NCBI GenBank assembly: GCA_903928915.1
Contig: CAIYSL010000014.1
Span: forward strand, 1 to 64,000
Source: an uncultured Syntrophobacterales bacterium
GTDB taxonomy: Bacteria; Desulfobacterota; Syntrophia; Syntrophales; UBA5619
Length of the DNA: 64,000 nucleotides
Direction of reading: 5' to 3'
The first letter of the stretch is position 1, and every line of letters begins with the position of its first letter. Of this stretch, positions 12,402-22,910 are shown in pieces. Below the pieces are notes generated by a model, which was given only the letters and a program-made list of their open reading frames with translations, did no database searches and had not been told where the DNA came from. The translations under genes and the position numbers were made by a program.

Positions 12402-13124
12402 TCAGATGGACAGCGCCACGCACAAGAGGGCCGCTCCGTAGAGGACCGTTACCTGCGAGATCCCCCTGCGGATTCCCATCCCGCAGAGGACAACCAGAAC
12501 CAGAGCCGTAGCCTTTCCCGGGATTTCCGCCAGGAACCCCCAGGAATCGGAGCCCGCTTCAGCGGCCACAGCCGCCAGGACGCCGATCACCACCAGGGAT
12601 GCGTACCGGATGCGTCCCGCTATTGCCGGGAGGTCCGCCCCCCGGATGAATTCGATGCTTCGCGTCCCCAGCCGGTACCCGGCGAAAAATCCCTTCCCCC
12701 TGATCCAGGCGTGAGCCGGATCGTACAGCACCAGAAAGGCCAGCGGGGCAACCAGGAACCCCTGCAGCGCAAGCGTTACCGCGACTGCGGCGGAAAAGGG
12801 GCGCAAGGCCCCCCAGAAAAAGGGATCGCCTATTGCCGCGTACGGCCCCATGACCGCCTTCTTCAGATGCTCGGCCGCGGCGGCGTCGCCCTCTTCCTCG
12901 ATCCGCGCCACGGCACCGATGACCGGTGCGCTCAGGTAGGGGTGGGTGTTGAACACCCGCAAATTTCGTTTCAGCGACTCCGCAATTCCGCACGGGTCGC
13001 CGATCCGACGGGTCAGCGGCACGAGGGCAAAGGCAAACCCCAACGCCTGCATCCGGGTAAAGGTGAAGGACGCCTGGATGGTCAATGACCGCAGGAATAT
13101 GTTCCAGAGAACCGACCGGTTCAT
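12402..13124 (-). CDS. PTS system mannose/fructose/sorbose-family IID component
   Basis: MNRSVLWNIFLRSLTIQASFTFTRMQALGFAFALVP typical of EIID; start at internal Met rather than 13238. Confidence 0.88.
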   Translation of the reverse strand: MNRSVLWNIFLRSLTIQASFTFTRMQALGFAFALVPLTRRIGDPCGIAESLKRNLRVFNTHPYLSAPVIGAVARIEEEGDAAAAEHLKKAVMGPYAAIGDPFFWGALRPFSAAVAVTLALQGFLVAPLAFLVLYDPAHAWIRGKGFFAGYRLGTRSIEFIRGADLPAIAGRIRYASLVVIGVLAAVAAEAGSDSWGFLAEIPGKATALVLVVLCGMGIRRGISQVTVLYGAALLCVALSI

Positions 13125-13425
13125 CCTCTCCGCTTTCGCCGGGAATGGCCGCGAATCGAAGCTGCGGCGTTCACCCGGCCCGAAGTACCGTTGCCGAGCC
13201 CCTGGCGTTCCGGCACCGATTGACGCGATGCCTAACATGAATGCGCCGTGAAGTCAATCCATTCCGCGCGCGTTGACAGCGATTTTTTTACGATTCCGGC
13301 CAGATATGGCTCCGGTCGGAATTCGGCCGGCTGTCGAGGGCCATGGATCAGTCCCCGCCCGGGGGCTGCCGGCGGGGCGTTTCGATTGCCGGGAACGGGG
13401 CGGGCGGAGGAGCGCTATTTTTTTC

Positions 13426-13454
13426 TTGACAGGGGAAATATAATTTGGTAGAAG
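13426..13454 (+). promoter_or_regulatory. Possible sigma70 promoter for the PxxKW-gene leader
   Basis: TTGACA - 17 nt - TAGAAG just upstream of the leader hairpin. Confidence 0.35.
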
Positions 13455-13477
13455 GCGTCGATTTTCGAGAGAGACCT

Positions 13478-13526
13478 ACCGACCCGCTTTGCCAGGAACC
13501 TAGGTTTGAAGCGGGTCGGTTTTTTT
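13478..13526 (+). terminator. Intrinsic-terminator-like hairpin in the 5' leader of the PxxKW gene
   Basis: Perfect 12-bp stem ACCGACCCGCTT / AAGCGGGTCGGT followed by a T run. Confidence 0.7.
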
Positions 13527-13573
13527 CGGATTAACCATACCAACCATACTCAGTCACTAAAAGGAGACGGAAC

Positions 13574-13855
13574 ATGCTTTGTCAAACCACCAAGAGCGGC
13601 ATCGAGTGCGGCTTCATGACCAAGAAGGGCTGCGGGTTCAACGGCGGGAGCTGCCTCGCGATCATCGATAAGTGCGAAGGGTGCGCCAAGATCGTCGCGT
13701 GCGAGTCCGGCCAGTACTGCCGGGTTTATCCGGATCCGGCCGCCAAATGGCGCACCGGCAAATGCCCGACTGCCACGCACATCAAGATAGAGGTCGCGGA
13801 AACGGTGCAGAAGATCAACCCGCTGAAGGCATCCAAGCGGGCCAACAAGAAGTAA
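13574..13855 (+). CDS. PxxKW family cysteine-rich protein
   Basis: 93 aa, Cys-rich, PDPAAKWRTGKCPTATH motif; GGAG upstream. Confidence 0.82.
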   Translation: MLCQTTKSGIECGFMTKKGCGFNGGSCLAIIDKCEGCAKIVACESGQYCRVYPDPAAKWRTGKCPTATHIKIEVAETVQKINPLKASKRANKK

Positions 13856-13933
13856 CGGCCGTAACCCCACCGGCGCGTCTTTTTGGGTGCGTCCCTTCCC
13901 ACGGTACCGAAAACGGACGACCGTCAGACAGAA

Positions 13934-13977
13934 AAAGGCCGCTTTGACTCCCTCGGGGGGGCGAAGCGGCCTTTTCC
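13934..13977. terminator. Bidirectional intrinsic terminator between the PxxKW gene and merR
   Basis: AAAAGGCCGCTT ... AAGCGGCCTTTTC inverted repeat between convergent genes. Confidence 0.75.
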
Positions 13978-14001
13978 TGTTGTTCAGTGCGCAGGGCCGT
14001 G

Positions 14002-14346
14002 CTAACTGACGAGGTCGCGTATCTCCCGCAGCCCCTCTTCTATCCGCGCCAGGACATCCGCACGGTCTTCCTTGGCGGGCGATCCCTCCTCGCCCCGCAT
14101 CTTCCGCAGCTGCTTTCTCGCCCCGTTGATAGTGAAATTTTCCTTATACAGGAGCCTCCTGATCAGCAGGAGTTCCTCCACGTCCCGGTGCCGGTAGAGG
14201 CGCTGATCGGATCGCGTGCGGATCGGCCTGATCGTCTTGAATTCCGACTCCCAGTAGCGGATCACGTATGGCTGGACGTTCAATAACTTACTGACCTCGC
14301 CGATCCGGAAGTACGTCTTATCGGGAATCGACCCATCCATACTCAC
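14002..14346 (-). CDS. MerR-family transcriptional regulator
   Basis: YFRIGEVSKLLNVQPYVIRYWESEFKTIRPIRTRSDQRLYRHRDVEELLLIRRLLY; distal to ihfA in the classic order. Confidence 0.9.
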   Translation of the reverse strand: MSMDGSIPDKTYFRIGEVSKLLNVQPYVIRYWESEFKTIRPIRTRSDQRLYRHRDVEELLLIRRLLYKENFTINGARKQLRKMRGEEGSPAKEDRADVLARIEEGLREIRDLVS

Positions 14347-14431
14347 AGCCCAGCATCAGCATCACGGTTCCCAGCCCCTGGTCGCGAACCCCTATCCCCG
14401 CCCGGCCCACGCGACTGCCGGCTGATTCTGC

Positions 14432-14707
14432 CTACTCATTCAGGGCTTTGCGCAGGACTTGGCTTGACTTGAAGGTCAGAACCCGCCGCGCGGAAATGGC
14501 GATCTCGTCACCGGTCTGCGGGTTGCGTCCCCGACGGGATTTCTTCTCCTTCACGACGAAATTTCCGAACCCGGAGATCTTGATCTTCTCCCCCTTCGCG
14601 AGGCTGTCCTTGATGATATCGAAGACCGACTCGACGATTCGCGCCGAATCTTTCTTCGAAAACCCCAGCTTTTCGTACACGTCCTGAATGATATCGATCT
14701 TTGTCAT
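14432..14707 (-). CDS. ihfA: Integration host factor subunit alpha
   Basis: MTKIDIIQDVYEKLGFSKKDSARIVESVFDIIKDSL... GRNPQTGDEI; downstream of pheT. Confidence 0.93.
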   Translation of the reverse strand: MTKIDIIQDVYEKLGFSKKDSARIVESVFDIIKDSLAKGEKIKISGFGNFVVKEKKSRRGRNPQTGDEIAISARRVLTFKSSQVLRKALNE

Positions 14708-14747
14708 TTCCTGCCTCCTTAGGTAGAGTTCCCGATTGATCCGCCCG

Positions 14748-17156
14748 TTATCTGATCGACGCCCCCGTTGCCTGGACGATCCTCTGCACAACCCGGGTAT
14801 GGACAGCGGTCACCTCCTCATCGGTCAATGTCCGGTCCGCACTGCGGTAGGAAAACCGCATCCCCAAGCTCTTCATCCCCGCAGGGATATTTTTGCCCTC
14901 ATATACATCAAAAATCTGAACTCTTTCAAGTAATTCTTCAAGGGATTGTTCGGCCAGAAGGACCAGTTCACCCGCTTCGTGCTCCCGACGGATCAGGAAG
15001 GCCGCGTCCCGCGAACTGGCAGGATAGCGCGGCACGGGGCGGAAGGCGGCAGCAGTGGAGAACTGGGCCGCCAGGAGATCGATATCCAGCTCGCACACGA
15101 TGACCGGTCCCGGAAGGTCCAGGCGGGCCTGGAGGTCGGGATGGATCTCGCCGATATAGCCGGCCATCCGCTCTCCGGTGAAGACGCCGCAGGACTTCCC
15201 CGGATGGAGGATCACCTCGGATATGCCGGACCGGTACGCGGGAGTGGGAATCCTCAACGTATCCAACACGTTTTCGATGCACCCCTTCAGATCGAAAAAA
15301 TCAGCTCGGAGCTCCTGCGAGTGCCATCGGTCCTCATACCTGAGACCGGTGATCAGACAGGCCAGACGGTTCTGCTCGGCTGGCTGCACCCCTTCCCCGC
15401 ACCGGATGAAGGTCTTGCCGATCTCGAATATCTTGACGTCAAAGCGGCCGCAATCGGCATTCCTCCGGGCATTGAGCAGGAGGCTGTGGATCATGGTGGT
15501 CCGCAGGACCGCCTGTTCTTCGCTCAGGGGATTTCTGATCGCCACGAGGCTGCGCCGTTCGTCCCCTTCCCCCAGGCCGAGCTGATCGACAGCCGCTGGC
15601 GAGACAAAGCTGTAGTTGATAACCTCCGTATAGCCGGCACCGGTCATGACCTCCCGGATTCGGTCTTCCACCATCCGTTTGGCCGCCCCGACCCCGGCGA
15701 CCCCGGCCACGGCAGGGACCGTGACCGGGACCCGGTCGTACCCGTACAGCCGGGCCACCTCTTCGATCAGGTCGATTTCCCGCGTGATATCCACACGGCA
15801 GGTAGGGGGGGTCACCGCGTACCTCCCTTCCCCCGCCGGCTGTACGACCATCTCCAAGCCGGTGAGGATGCGAAGGATCTCCGCTTCGGGCGGCGCCACG
15901 CCGAGGATATCCCGCGTCCTGGCGACCCGCAGGGGGATGCGTTCCGCCGTGGGGATGCGTCGCGGGTGCTGATCGATCACCCCTTTGCACACCCTGCCCC
16001 CGGAAAGCTCCGCCATCAGCCGCGCTGCCCGGTCGAGCGCCCGAATCACCCCTCCCGGATCGACGCCCCGCTCGAACCGGAAGGCCGCGTCGGTTCCCAT
16101 GGCCAATTCCCTGGCTGTCCTGCGGATTGAGGTGGGATTGAAATAGGCGCTCTCCAGGAGGATCGTATCGGTATCCTCTTTCACCTCGGAGTTGAACCCG
16201 CCCATCACCCCGCCGATGGCAACCGGCTTGACGCCGTCGCAGATCATCAGGGTGTCGCCCCGGAGGGTGCGCTCCTTCCCGTCGAGGGAGACGAACCGCT
16301 CGCCCTCCCGTGACCGCCGCACCACGATCTTTCCCTGCTCCAGAAAGCGGAAATCGAAGGCATGGAGCGGCTGCCCCAGCTCCATCATGACGTAATTGGT
16401 CACATCCACGATGTTGTTGATCGGCCGCATCCCCACCGCTTCCAGCCGCTGTCTCAGCCAGAAGGGGGACGGGCCGATCCGGACGTTCCGGATGACCCTC
16501 GCGGTATACCGGGGGCAGAGGTCCGCATCGAGGATGGACACGGAGGTGACCGTCTGGATGTCCTCACCGGTCTCGACCACGTCGACCGGGGGATAGCGCA
16601 GCCGCGCCCCCGTGATGGCCGCCCATTCACGGGCCACCCCGACGATGGACAGGCAGTCGGCACGGTTCGGGGTCACCCCGATTTCGAGGACCGTGTCCCC
16701 CAGGGCGAGCACATCCCGCAGTTCCCCGCCCACGGGCAGGGCGGGCGGAAGGATCATGATACCCGAGGCGTCGTCACCGATTCCGAGCTCCTCCGCGGAG
16801 CAGAGCATCCCCTCCGATGCCTCTCCCCGGATGCGCGAAGACCGGATGGTCAGGCCGCCCGGCAGCGTCGCCCCGACTTGGGCCAGGGGTACGAGATCGC
16901 CGACCGCGATGTTCCTGGCCCCGCACACGATCGGCAGGCACGCATCCCCCGCGGTGACCTCGCAGAGGACCAGCTTATCGGCATTGGGATGGGGTTTGAG
17001 GGAAAGGATCCTGGCCACACGGACCCCGCTGAAGGCCGGCCCTGTCTCGTGCAGCGAGTCCACCTCCAGGCCTGCCATGGTCAGCCGTTCTGCGACTTCC
17101 GCGGCAGACGCATCCACATCCACATAGTCCTTGAGCCATTTCAGACTGACGAGCAT
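14748..17156 (-). CDS. pheT: Phenylalanyl-tRNA synthetase beta subunit
   Basis: 802 aa, [15 protein letters not shown]..., tRNA-binding, B5 and FDX-ACB regions; adjacent pheS. Confidence 0.97.
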   Translation of the reverse strand: MLVSLKWLKDYVDVDASAAEVAERLTMAGLEVDSLHETGPAFSGVRVARILSLKPHPNADKLVLCEVTAGDACLPIVCGARNIAVGDLVPLAQVGATLPGGLTIRSSRIRGEASEGMLCSAEELGIGDDASGIMILPPALPVGGELRDVLALGDTVLEIGVTPNRADCLSIVGVAREWAAITGARLRYPPVDVVETGEDIQTVTSVSILDADLCPRYTARVIRNVRIGPSPFWLRQRLEAVGMRPINNIVDVTNYVMMELGQPLHAFDFRFLEQGKIVVRRSREGERFVSLDGKERTLRGDTLMICDGVKPVAIGGVMGGFNSEVKEDTDTILLESAYFNPTSIRRTARELAMGTDAAFRFERGVDPGGVIRALDRAARLMAELSGGRVCKGVIDQHPRRIPTAERIPLRVARTRDILGVAPPEAEILRILTGLEMVVQPAGEGRYAVTPPTCRVDITREIDLIEEVARLYGYDRVPVTVPAVAGVAGVGAAKRMVEDRIREVMTGAGYTEVINYSFVSPAAVDQLGLGEGDERRSLVAIRNPLSEEQAVLRTTMIHSLLLNARRNADCGRFDVKIFEIGKTFIRCGEGVQPAEQNRLACLITGLRYEDRWHSQELRADFFDLKGCIENVLDTLRIPTPAYRSGISEVILHPGKSCGVFTGERMAGYIGEIHPDLQARLDLPGPVIVCELDIDLLAAQFSTAAAFRPVPRYPASSRDAAFLIRREHEAGELVLLAEQSLEELLERVQIFDVYEGKNIPAGMKSLGMRFSYRSADRTLTDEEVTAVHTRVVQRIVQATGASIR

Positions 17157-17219
17157 TAGGATTATCTCACGTACAGGGCATGGCGGGCAGTCATACCATG
17201 CGAAATTGAGGGGGTGAAA

Positions 17220-18236
17220 TCAAAACTGCTCCAGGAACCGCAGATCGTTCTCGAAAAAAAGGCGGATGTCCGAGATCCCGAATTTGAGCATCGCGATCCG
17301 CTCCAGGCCGAGACCGAAGGCGAAGCCGCTCACCTCTTCCGGATCATACCCCACGTTCTTGAACACCTCGGGGTCGACCATGCCCGACCCCAGAATCTCC
17401 AGCCATCCGCTCTGTTTGCACACGCGACATCCCTGGCCCGAGCAGATGACGCAGCGGATATCGACCTCGGCGCTCGGCTCGGTAAAAGGGAAGAAACTGG
17501 GGCGGAAACGGAGCGCGGTCCCCTCGCCGAACACCTGCTTCAGGAACGCGGTGAGGACCCCCTTCAGGTCGCCGAAGGTGACCCCCTTGTCGACGAGCAG
17601 GCCTTCGATTTGGTGAAACATGGGGGTGTGCGACACGTCGGAATCCCGGCGGTACACACGGCCCGGCGAGAGGATTCTGACCGGCGGCCTCGTCTTCTCC
17701 ATGATCCGCACCTGAACAGGCGAGGTATGGGTCCGCAGGACGATGCTGTCCTCCACGTAGAAGGTGTCCTGCATATCCCGCGCGGGATGATCCTTGGGGA
17801 TGTTCAACGCTTCGAAATTGTAGTAGTCCAGCTCGACTTCGGGGCCTTCCACCACGGAAAACCCGAGGCTGGCGAAGATCCGGCAGATCTCTTCGCGCAC
17901 CTGGATCACCGGATGGACACGGCCGCGGCGGACACCTCTGCCGGGGAGCGTGACATCGATCCGCGCGTCCAGGAGCGTCGCCGCCTTTCGCGCCGAGGCC
18001 ATCCCGTCCAGAACCGCATCGATCCTGGCGGTGAGAATCTCCTTGAGTTCGTTGCACTCTTTCCCGAACCGGGGCCTCGCTTCGGGGGAAACTGCGGCGA
18101 TGTTTCGCAGGAGCCCCGTGAGAAGCCCCTTCCTGCCGAGATACCGGGTCCTGATCGTCAGGAGTTCCTCCTCCGTCCCGACCTTCCCGAGTTCCGCCTC
18201 CGCCTGCTCCCGAAGCGCCTCCAGCTCAGCCGTCAT
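17220..18236 (-). CDS. pheS: Phenylalanyl-tRNA synthetase alpha subunit
   Basis: GRVHPVIQVREEICRIFASLGFSVVEGPEVELDYYNFEALN. Confidence 0.97.
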   Translation of the reverse strand: MTAELEALREQAEAELGKVGTEEELLTIRTRYLGRKGLLTGLLRNIAAVSPEARPRFGKECNELKEILTARIDAVLDGMASARKAATLLDARIDVTLPGRGVRRGRVHPVIQVREEICRIFASLGFSVVEGPEVELDYYNFEALNIPKDHPARDMQDTFYVEDSIVLRTHTSPVQVRIMEKTRPPVRILSPGRVYRRDSDVSHTPMFHQIEGLLVDKGVTFGDLKGVLTAFLKQVFGEGTALRFRPSFFPFTEPSAEVDIRCVICSGQGCRVCKQSGWLEILGSGMVDPEVFKNVGYDPEEVSGFAFGLGLERIAMLKFGISDIRLFFENDLRFLEQF

Positions 18237-18592
18237 GCCGTCCGATCACCCTTCGCGATTGCTACTACCGCGGAGAATCCCCGGGGATCATGAATGGCAA
18301 GCTCGGAGAGCACCCTCCGGTCGATCTCCACGTTTGCCTTGTGCATACCGTCGATCAGGCGGCTGTAGGTAATGTCGTTTGCCCGCGCGGCCGCGCTGAT
18401 CCGGGCGATCCACAGTCTCCGGAACTCCCGCTTCTTGACCTTCCGGTCACGGTAGGCGTACGCCATCGCGTGGTTGACCGCCTCCGTCGCCGTCCGCAGC
18501 AGCTTGCTCCTGGAAAGGAAAAAACCCTTCGCCGCTTTCAGGATTTTTCTTCGCTTCTTATGAGCCGTCAAGCTCCTCTTCACCCTCGGCAT
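18233..18592 (-). CDS. rplT: 50S ribosomal protein L20
   Basis: MPRVKRSLTAHKKRRKILKAAKGF. Confidence 0.98.
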   Translation of the reverse strand: MPRVKRSLTAHKKRRKILKAAKGFFLSRSKLLRTATEAVNHAMAYAYRDRKVKKREFRRLWIARISAAARANDITYSRLIDGMHKANVEIDRRVLSELAIHDPRGFSAVVAIAKGDRTA

Positions 18593-18645
18593 CGCTTATC
18601 TCCTCATCTCGTGATCTATCTCGCACCTATTCGCTGTTCGGCCGG

Positions 18646-18843
18646 TTACAGATAGGGGATCAGTTTTCTCAGTGCCCGTTCGTTCGTCTTGTCGAGAATG
18701 ACCGATTTTCTCAACTGCCTCTTCCGCTTCGTCGTTTTCGGCGTCAGGATATGGCTGGTATTGGCCCTGCTACGCTTGATTTTTCCCGTCCCGGTCACGG
18801 AAAAACGCTTCGCAGCTCCCCGGTGTGTTTTCAGCTTCGGCAT
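18646..18843 (-). CDS. rpmI: 50S ribosomal protein L35
   Basis: [24 protein letters not shown]. Confidence 0.98.
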   Translation of the reverse strand: MPKLKTHRGAAKRFSVTGTGKIKRSRANTSHILTPKTTKRKRQLRKSVILDKTNERALRKLIPYL

Positions 18844-18952
18844 GTATTCACCCCTATTCTCAAGATACTGAGCCCTCTGCGGCTCATGCTGTTGCCCCTG
18901 TTGTTGCCCGCAGCCGCCGATCCATCGGCCGGCTCCCGGGCCCCCGCGCCCC

Positions 18953-19462
18953 TCACTTCTTCGGCGAGAGGATCATGACCATGCTTCGCCCTTCCAGTTT
19001 CGGCTGCTGGTCGATCACGCCGTCCTCGGCAAGGGTATTCTTGATGTCCTCCATGATCCTCCTGCCGATTTCGGTGTAGGCGATCTCTCGCCCCCGAAAC
19101 ATCATGGAGATCTTCACCTTGTTGTGCTGCTCGAGGAACTTCTTCACATGTTTGATCTTCACCGCCAGGTCATGCTCCTCCGTCTTGGGCCGGAGCCTGA
19201 TCTCCTTGACCTGGATGACTGTCTGGCTCTTCTTGGAGACCTGGATCTTCTTGCTCTGCTGGTAGCGGAATTTCCCGTAATCCATGATCCGGCAAACCGG
19301 CGGATTCGCCGTGGGAGAAACCTCCACCAGGTCGAGACCCGCCTTGCCCGCTTCCGCCAAGGCATCCGTCAGGGAGATAACCCCCAACTGCTCCCCGTCC
19401 ACATTGATCACGCGAACCGACGCCGCCCTGATCTCCCGGTTGATCCTCAATTCCTTAGCGAT
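18953..19462 (-). CDS. infC: Translation initiation factor IF-3, probable AUC start codon
   Basis: IF-3 sequence [49 protein letters not shown] places an SD 6 nt before ATC at 19462. Confidence 0.92.
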   Translation of the reverse strand: MAKELRINREIRAASVRVINVDGEQLGVISLTDALAEAGKAGLDLVEVSPTANPPVCRIMDYGKFRYQQSKKIQVSKKSQTVIQVKEIRLRPKTEEHDLAVKIKHVKKFLEQHNKVKISMMFRGREIAYTEIGRRIMEDIKNTLAEDGVIDQQPKLEGRSMVMILSPKK

Positions 19463-19486
19463 GGGTCACCTCCAGACACTGAAAAG

Positions 19487-21406
19487 CTATTTGAACTGCG
19501 CACACCGCTCACGCACCAGGTCGATGAATGCCTCCACCGACAGGGAAGCGAGGTTCTGCCCGTCGCGCTGGCGCGGAGATACCTGGCAGGATGCCACTTC
19601 CCGGTCGCCGATCACCAGCATGAAGGGCGTCTTCTGCAGCTGCGCCTCGCGGATCTTGTACCCGAGTTTTTCGTTCCGGAAATCGCCCTCCGCCCGGATA
19701 CCCGCGGCCAAGAGACGCTTCCGCACTTCCTCTCCGAAGGGGATATGCTTGTCCGTCACCGTCAGCAGGACTGCCTGCACGGGCGACAGCCAGAGGGGGA
19801 AGGCGCCGGTATAATGTTCGATCAACACCCCCATGAACCGCTCGATCGCCCCCAGAATCACCCGGTGGAGCATCACCGGCCGGTGCTTCGCCCCGTCCTC
19901 GCCGATGTAACTCAAGTCGAACCGTTCCGGAAGGGTAAAGTCGCACTGGATGGTGGCGCACTGCCACTTCCGCTTCAGGGCGTCCTTCAGCTTGAAATCG
20001 ATCTTCGGTCCGTAGAAGGCGCCGTCGCCCTCGTTCACCTCGTAGGTCATGCCGTTATCGCGGAGTGCCCCCTCCAGGGCGCTGGTGGCCAGTGCCCAGT
20101 CCGCATCGGAGCCGATAGAATTCTCCGGACGGGTGGAGAGCTCCACCTCGTACTCGAACCCGAAGATCCCCATCGCGTACCCGACGAAATCGGCGATCGC
20201 CCGAATCTCGGCGTTGAGTTGATCGGGCGTGCAGAGGATGTGCGCGTCGTCCTGCGTGAACTGGCGCACCCGCATCAGGCCGTGGAGCACCCCCGCCTTC
20301 TCGTGCCGATGGACCGTACCCAGTTCGAAGTACCGAAGCGGCAGGTCCCGGTAGGAACGGATCTTCGCTTTGTAGACGAGCATGTGGGAGAGGCAGTTCA
20401 TGGGCTTTATCCCGTACATCTGCTCATCCACTTCGGTAAAATACATGTTTTCCCGGTAATGGTCGAAATGGCCCGACTGCTTCCAGAGGTCCACCTTTAG
20501 GATCTGGGGGCCCATCACCATATCGTAGCCCCGCTTGAGGTGCTCTTTCCGCTCCCAATCCTCGATCAGGGTGCGCAGGAGTGTCCCCTTCGGGTGGAAG
20601 ATGACCAGCCCCGGACCCGCCTCGTCGCTGAGTTGGAAGAGGTCCAGCTCCCGGCCGAGCCGGCGGTGGTCCCGCTTCCGCGCCTCTTCCAGGAGCCGCA
20701 GGTGTTCGTCGAGCGCCTCCTGGGTAGCGAAACCGGTCCCGTAGATGCGCTGGAGCATCTTGTTGCGTTCGTCTCCCCGCCAGTACGCACCGGCCACGTT
20801 CAGGAGCTTGAAGGCCCTGATCATCCCCGTCCGCGGGATGTGGGGCCCGCGGCACAGGTCGGTGTACCCGTTCTGCTGGTAGAGGCTTACCGTTTTCACA
20901 TCCGCAGGCAGGTCGTTGAGCAGCTCGACCTTGTACCGCTCACCCTTCGTACCGAAGAGTGCGATCGCCTCCTCGCGGCTCACCTCCCGGCGCGCGAACG
21001 GATGATCGGACGCGGCGATTTCGCGCATTCGCGATTCGATCCGCTCGAGGTCCTGGGGGGTGAAGCTCTCGGCATACTCGAAGTCGTAGTAGAACCCGTC
21101 TTCAATCGCCGGCCCGATGCTCACCTGTACGCCGGCGAATGTGTCCTGTACCGCCTGCGCCATCACGTGCGCCATGCTGTGGCGGAGGATCGCGAGCCCC
21201 TCTGCCGAATCCGCCGCGATCGGTTCAACGGCGGCATCGCTATCCAGCGGAGCGGCCAAATCGACGGCAAACCGGTTTACCTTCGCCGCGACGGCAGCGG
21301 CAAGCTTCGGCTCATTCCAGGCAGCGAGCGCCTCCCGGACCGTCACCCCCGGCCGATGGAAGGCCTCCGTCCCGTCGGGAAAGGTTATCCTTATCTTCTG
21401 CACCAT
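19487..21406 (-). CDS. thrS: Threonyl-tRNA synthetase
   Basis: [16 protein letters not shown] (TGS), [11 protein letters not shown], class II motifs. Confidence 0.97.
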   Translation of the reverse strand: MVQKIRITFPDGTEAFHRPGVTVREALAAWNEPKLAAAVAAKVNRFAVDLAAPLDSDAAVEPIAADSAEGLAILRHSMAHVMAQAVQDTFAGVQVSIGPAIEDGFYYDFEYAESFTPQDLERIESRMREIAASDHPFARREVSREEAIALFGTKGERYKVELLNDLPADVKTVSLYQQNGYTDLCRGPHIPRTGMIRAFKLLNVAGAYWRGDERNKMLQRIYGTGFATQEALDEHLRLLEEARKRDHRRLGRELDLFQLSDEAGPGLVIFHPKGTLLRTLIEDWERKEHLKRGYDMVMGPQILKVDLWKQSGHFDHYRENMYFTEVDEQMYGIKPMNCLSHMLVYKAKIRSYRDLPLRYFELGTVHRHEKAGVLHGLMRVRQFTQDDAHILCTPDQLNAEIRAIADFVGYAMGIFGFEYEVELSTRPENSIGSDADWALATSALEGALRDNGMTYEVNEGDGAFYGPKIDFKLKDALKRKWQCATIQCDFTLPERFDLSYIGEDGAKHRPVMLHRVILGAIERFMGVLIEHYTGAFPLWLSPVQAVLLTVTDKHIPFGEEVRKRLLAAGIRAEGDFRNEKLGYKIREAQLQKTPFMLVIGDREVASCQVSPRQRDGQNLASLSVEAFIDLVRERCAQFK

Positions 21407-21541
21407 ACCCCGGTTCCTATGAAGAAAGGGCATCAGCACTAGGCGATGATGCCCTCACAAAAATCCGCTCCAGGCTCCGCTACGGACACGACATACCCTT
21501 AAGCTGCCGTACTTCCCCGTTGATACTGCCGGGTTATTAAA

Positions 21542-21616
21542 TGGTAGGCACGCAGGGATTTGAACCCTGGACATCCACCGCGTCAGGATGGCGCTCTCCC
21601 CCTGAGCTACGTGCCT
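21542..21616 (-). tRNA. tRNA-Val (anticodon GAC)
   Basis: Acceptor AGGCACG/CGTGCCT, anticodon loop CTGACGC, T-arm CAGGGTTCAAACCCTG, encoded CCA. Confidence 0.93.
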
Positions 21617-21684
21617 ATGAACAATCCGTCCTTCGCAAAGGGTGCTCTATCTAGCAAGAAAATACAGTGATGTCAAGGCAAATA

Positions 21685-22230
21685 TCATACTTTTCCGGTA
21701 CGATTTATGAGCGCGACACCCTGCGCCATGTACCCCACACCGGAGACGATGGTCAACAATGCGGTCACCCAGTAGATGACCGGCAGCCACGCCCCATCCA
21801 CATGCCCGGGGAGATACCGGCTAGAAAGTGCCGCCAAGACCGTGATCAGTTGCAGCGCCGTGGTGACGCGGCTGACGAATAGCGGCTTGATTTTCACCGG
21901 AATCGACATGATGGAAAGCACGGAGATCCCGAGGAGGATGATGAAATCCCTGCTGATGACGATCACCGTCAGCCACCCGGGAATGATGTGCAGGACCGAC
22001 AGTGTAATGAAGGAGCTGGCCAGGAGCGCCTTGTCGGCGATCGGGTCCAGGTATGCCCCGAGCACGGTCTGCTGGCCGAGGACCCGGGCCAAAAACCCGT
22101 CCAGACCGTCGGTGATGCCCGCAATCACAAAGGCGATCAGCGCCTTGCCGAACATGCCCTGGATCAGCAGGATGACGATCAGCGGCGACAGGATGATTCG
22201 CACCAGCGTCAGAAGATTCGGAATGTTCAT
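21685..22230 (-). CDS. pgsA: CDP-diacylglycerol-glycerol-3-phosphate 3-phosphatidyltransferase
   Basis: DGLDGFLARVLGQQTVLGAYLDPIADK = CDP-alcohol phosphotransferase motif. Confidence 0.92.
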   Translation of the reverse strand: MNIPNLLTLVRIILSPLIVILLIQGMFGKALIAFVIAGITDGLDGFLARVLGQQTVLGAYLDPIADKALLASSFITLSVLHIIPGWLTVIVISRDFIILLGISVLSIMSIPVKIKPLFVSRVTTALQLITVLAALSSRYLPGHVDGAWLPVIYWVTALLTIVSGVGYMAQGVALINRTGKV

Positions 22231-22306
22231 CGTTCAGTTCTTAACCCAACGGCTGTACCCGGACGTTCCCCGCGGGAAGCCGCGGGGAAGCGGCTCGCGG
22301 GCGGAT

Positions 22307-22894
22307 TCAGGGCCCGACGGCGTCCGGCCCGTCCGGCAGGGTCTCGAGGGCCCGGATCACGACTTCCTGCAGTACCGGTTCATACACCAGCGACGTCTTC
22401 AATTCCAGCTGCTTGCGCGAAAACCCGAAGCTCCGGTTGGTGACCCGGTGCCGGGCGTGCCACAGGGTCTCCCCTGTTGTTGCGCTGCGCAGTTCGAACT
22501 CGGCTTCCACCGCCGTGGCCGCGGCGAGAACACCGCCGCCACGATCGCTCTGCTTCAGCACCGGATACAGCACCGCGTCCACGGTGAGCCGTTCCCCGAC
22601 CGCCTTCGGATCGACGTTCCCGCCCCCCGCACCGGTCATGCCCGCCAGTCGTTCATCGATCACGTTCAGGGGAATCCGGGGGTACCCTTTGAAATACAGT
22701 TCTTCAACCAGCTTCGACCGCAGCATCTGGGCGGACCTCCGATCGGACGCTCCGCCGGCAACGGGCATCACGGCAATCAACCGCGTCCCCCGTTTATCGT
22801 AATCGGGCACAATGGCGTGCGGTATTTTCGCTGCACACCCGGCGAGAAAAAAGAGTGCCAGGGAAAAAACAAATGCAGTGGCTGTTCTGCCCAT
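22307..22894 (-). CDS. Putative lipoprotein, GNA1162/DUF799-like
   Basis: Lipobox FLAGC; IAVMPVAG..., SKLVEELYFKGYPRIPLNVIDERL resembles GNA1162-type lipoproteins. Confidence 0.6.
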   Translation of the reverse strand: MGRTATAFVFSLALFFLAGCAAKIPHAIVPDYDKRGTRLIAVMPVAGGASDRRSAQMLRSKLVEELYFKGYPRIPLNVIDERLAGMTGAGGGNVDPKAVGERLTVDAVLYPVLKQSDRGGGVLAAATAVEAEFELRSATTGETLWHARHRVTNRSFGFSRKQLELKTSLVYEPVLQEVVIRALETLPDGPDAVGP

Positions 22895-22910
22895 CAGTTC
22901 GGATCTCTCG

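Noticed and set aside
13439-13444. TATAAT as the -10 partner of the TTGACA at 13426
   Set aside because: Spacer would be only 7 nt; the better-spaced candidate -10 is TAGAAG at 13449-13454.
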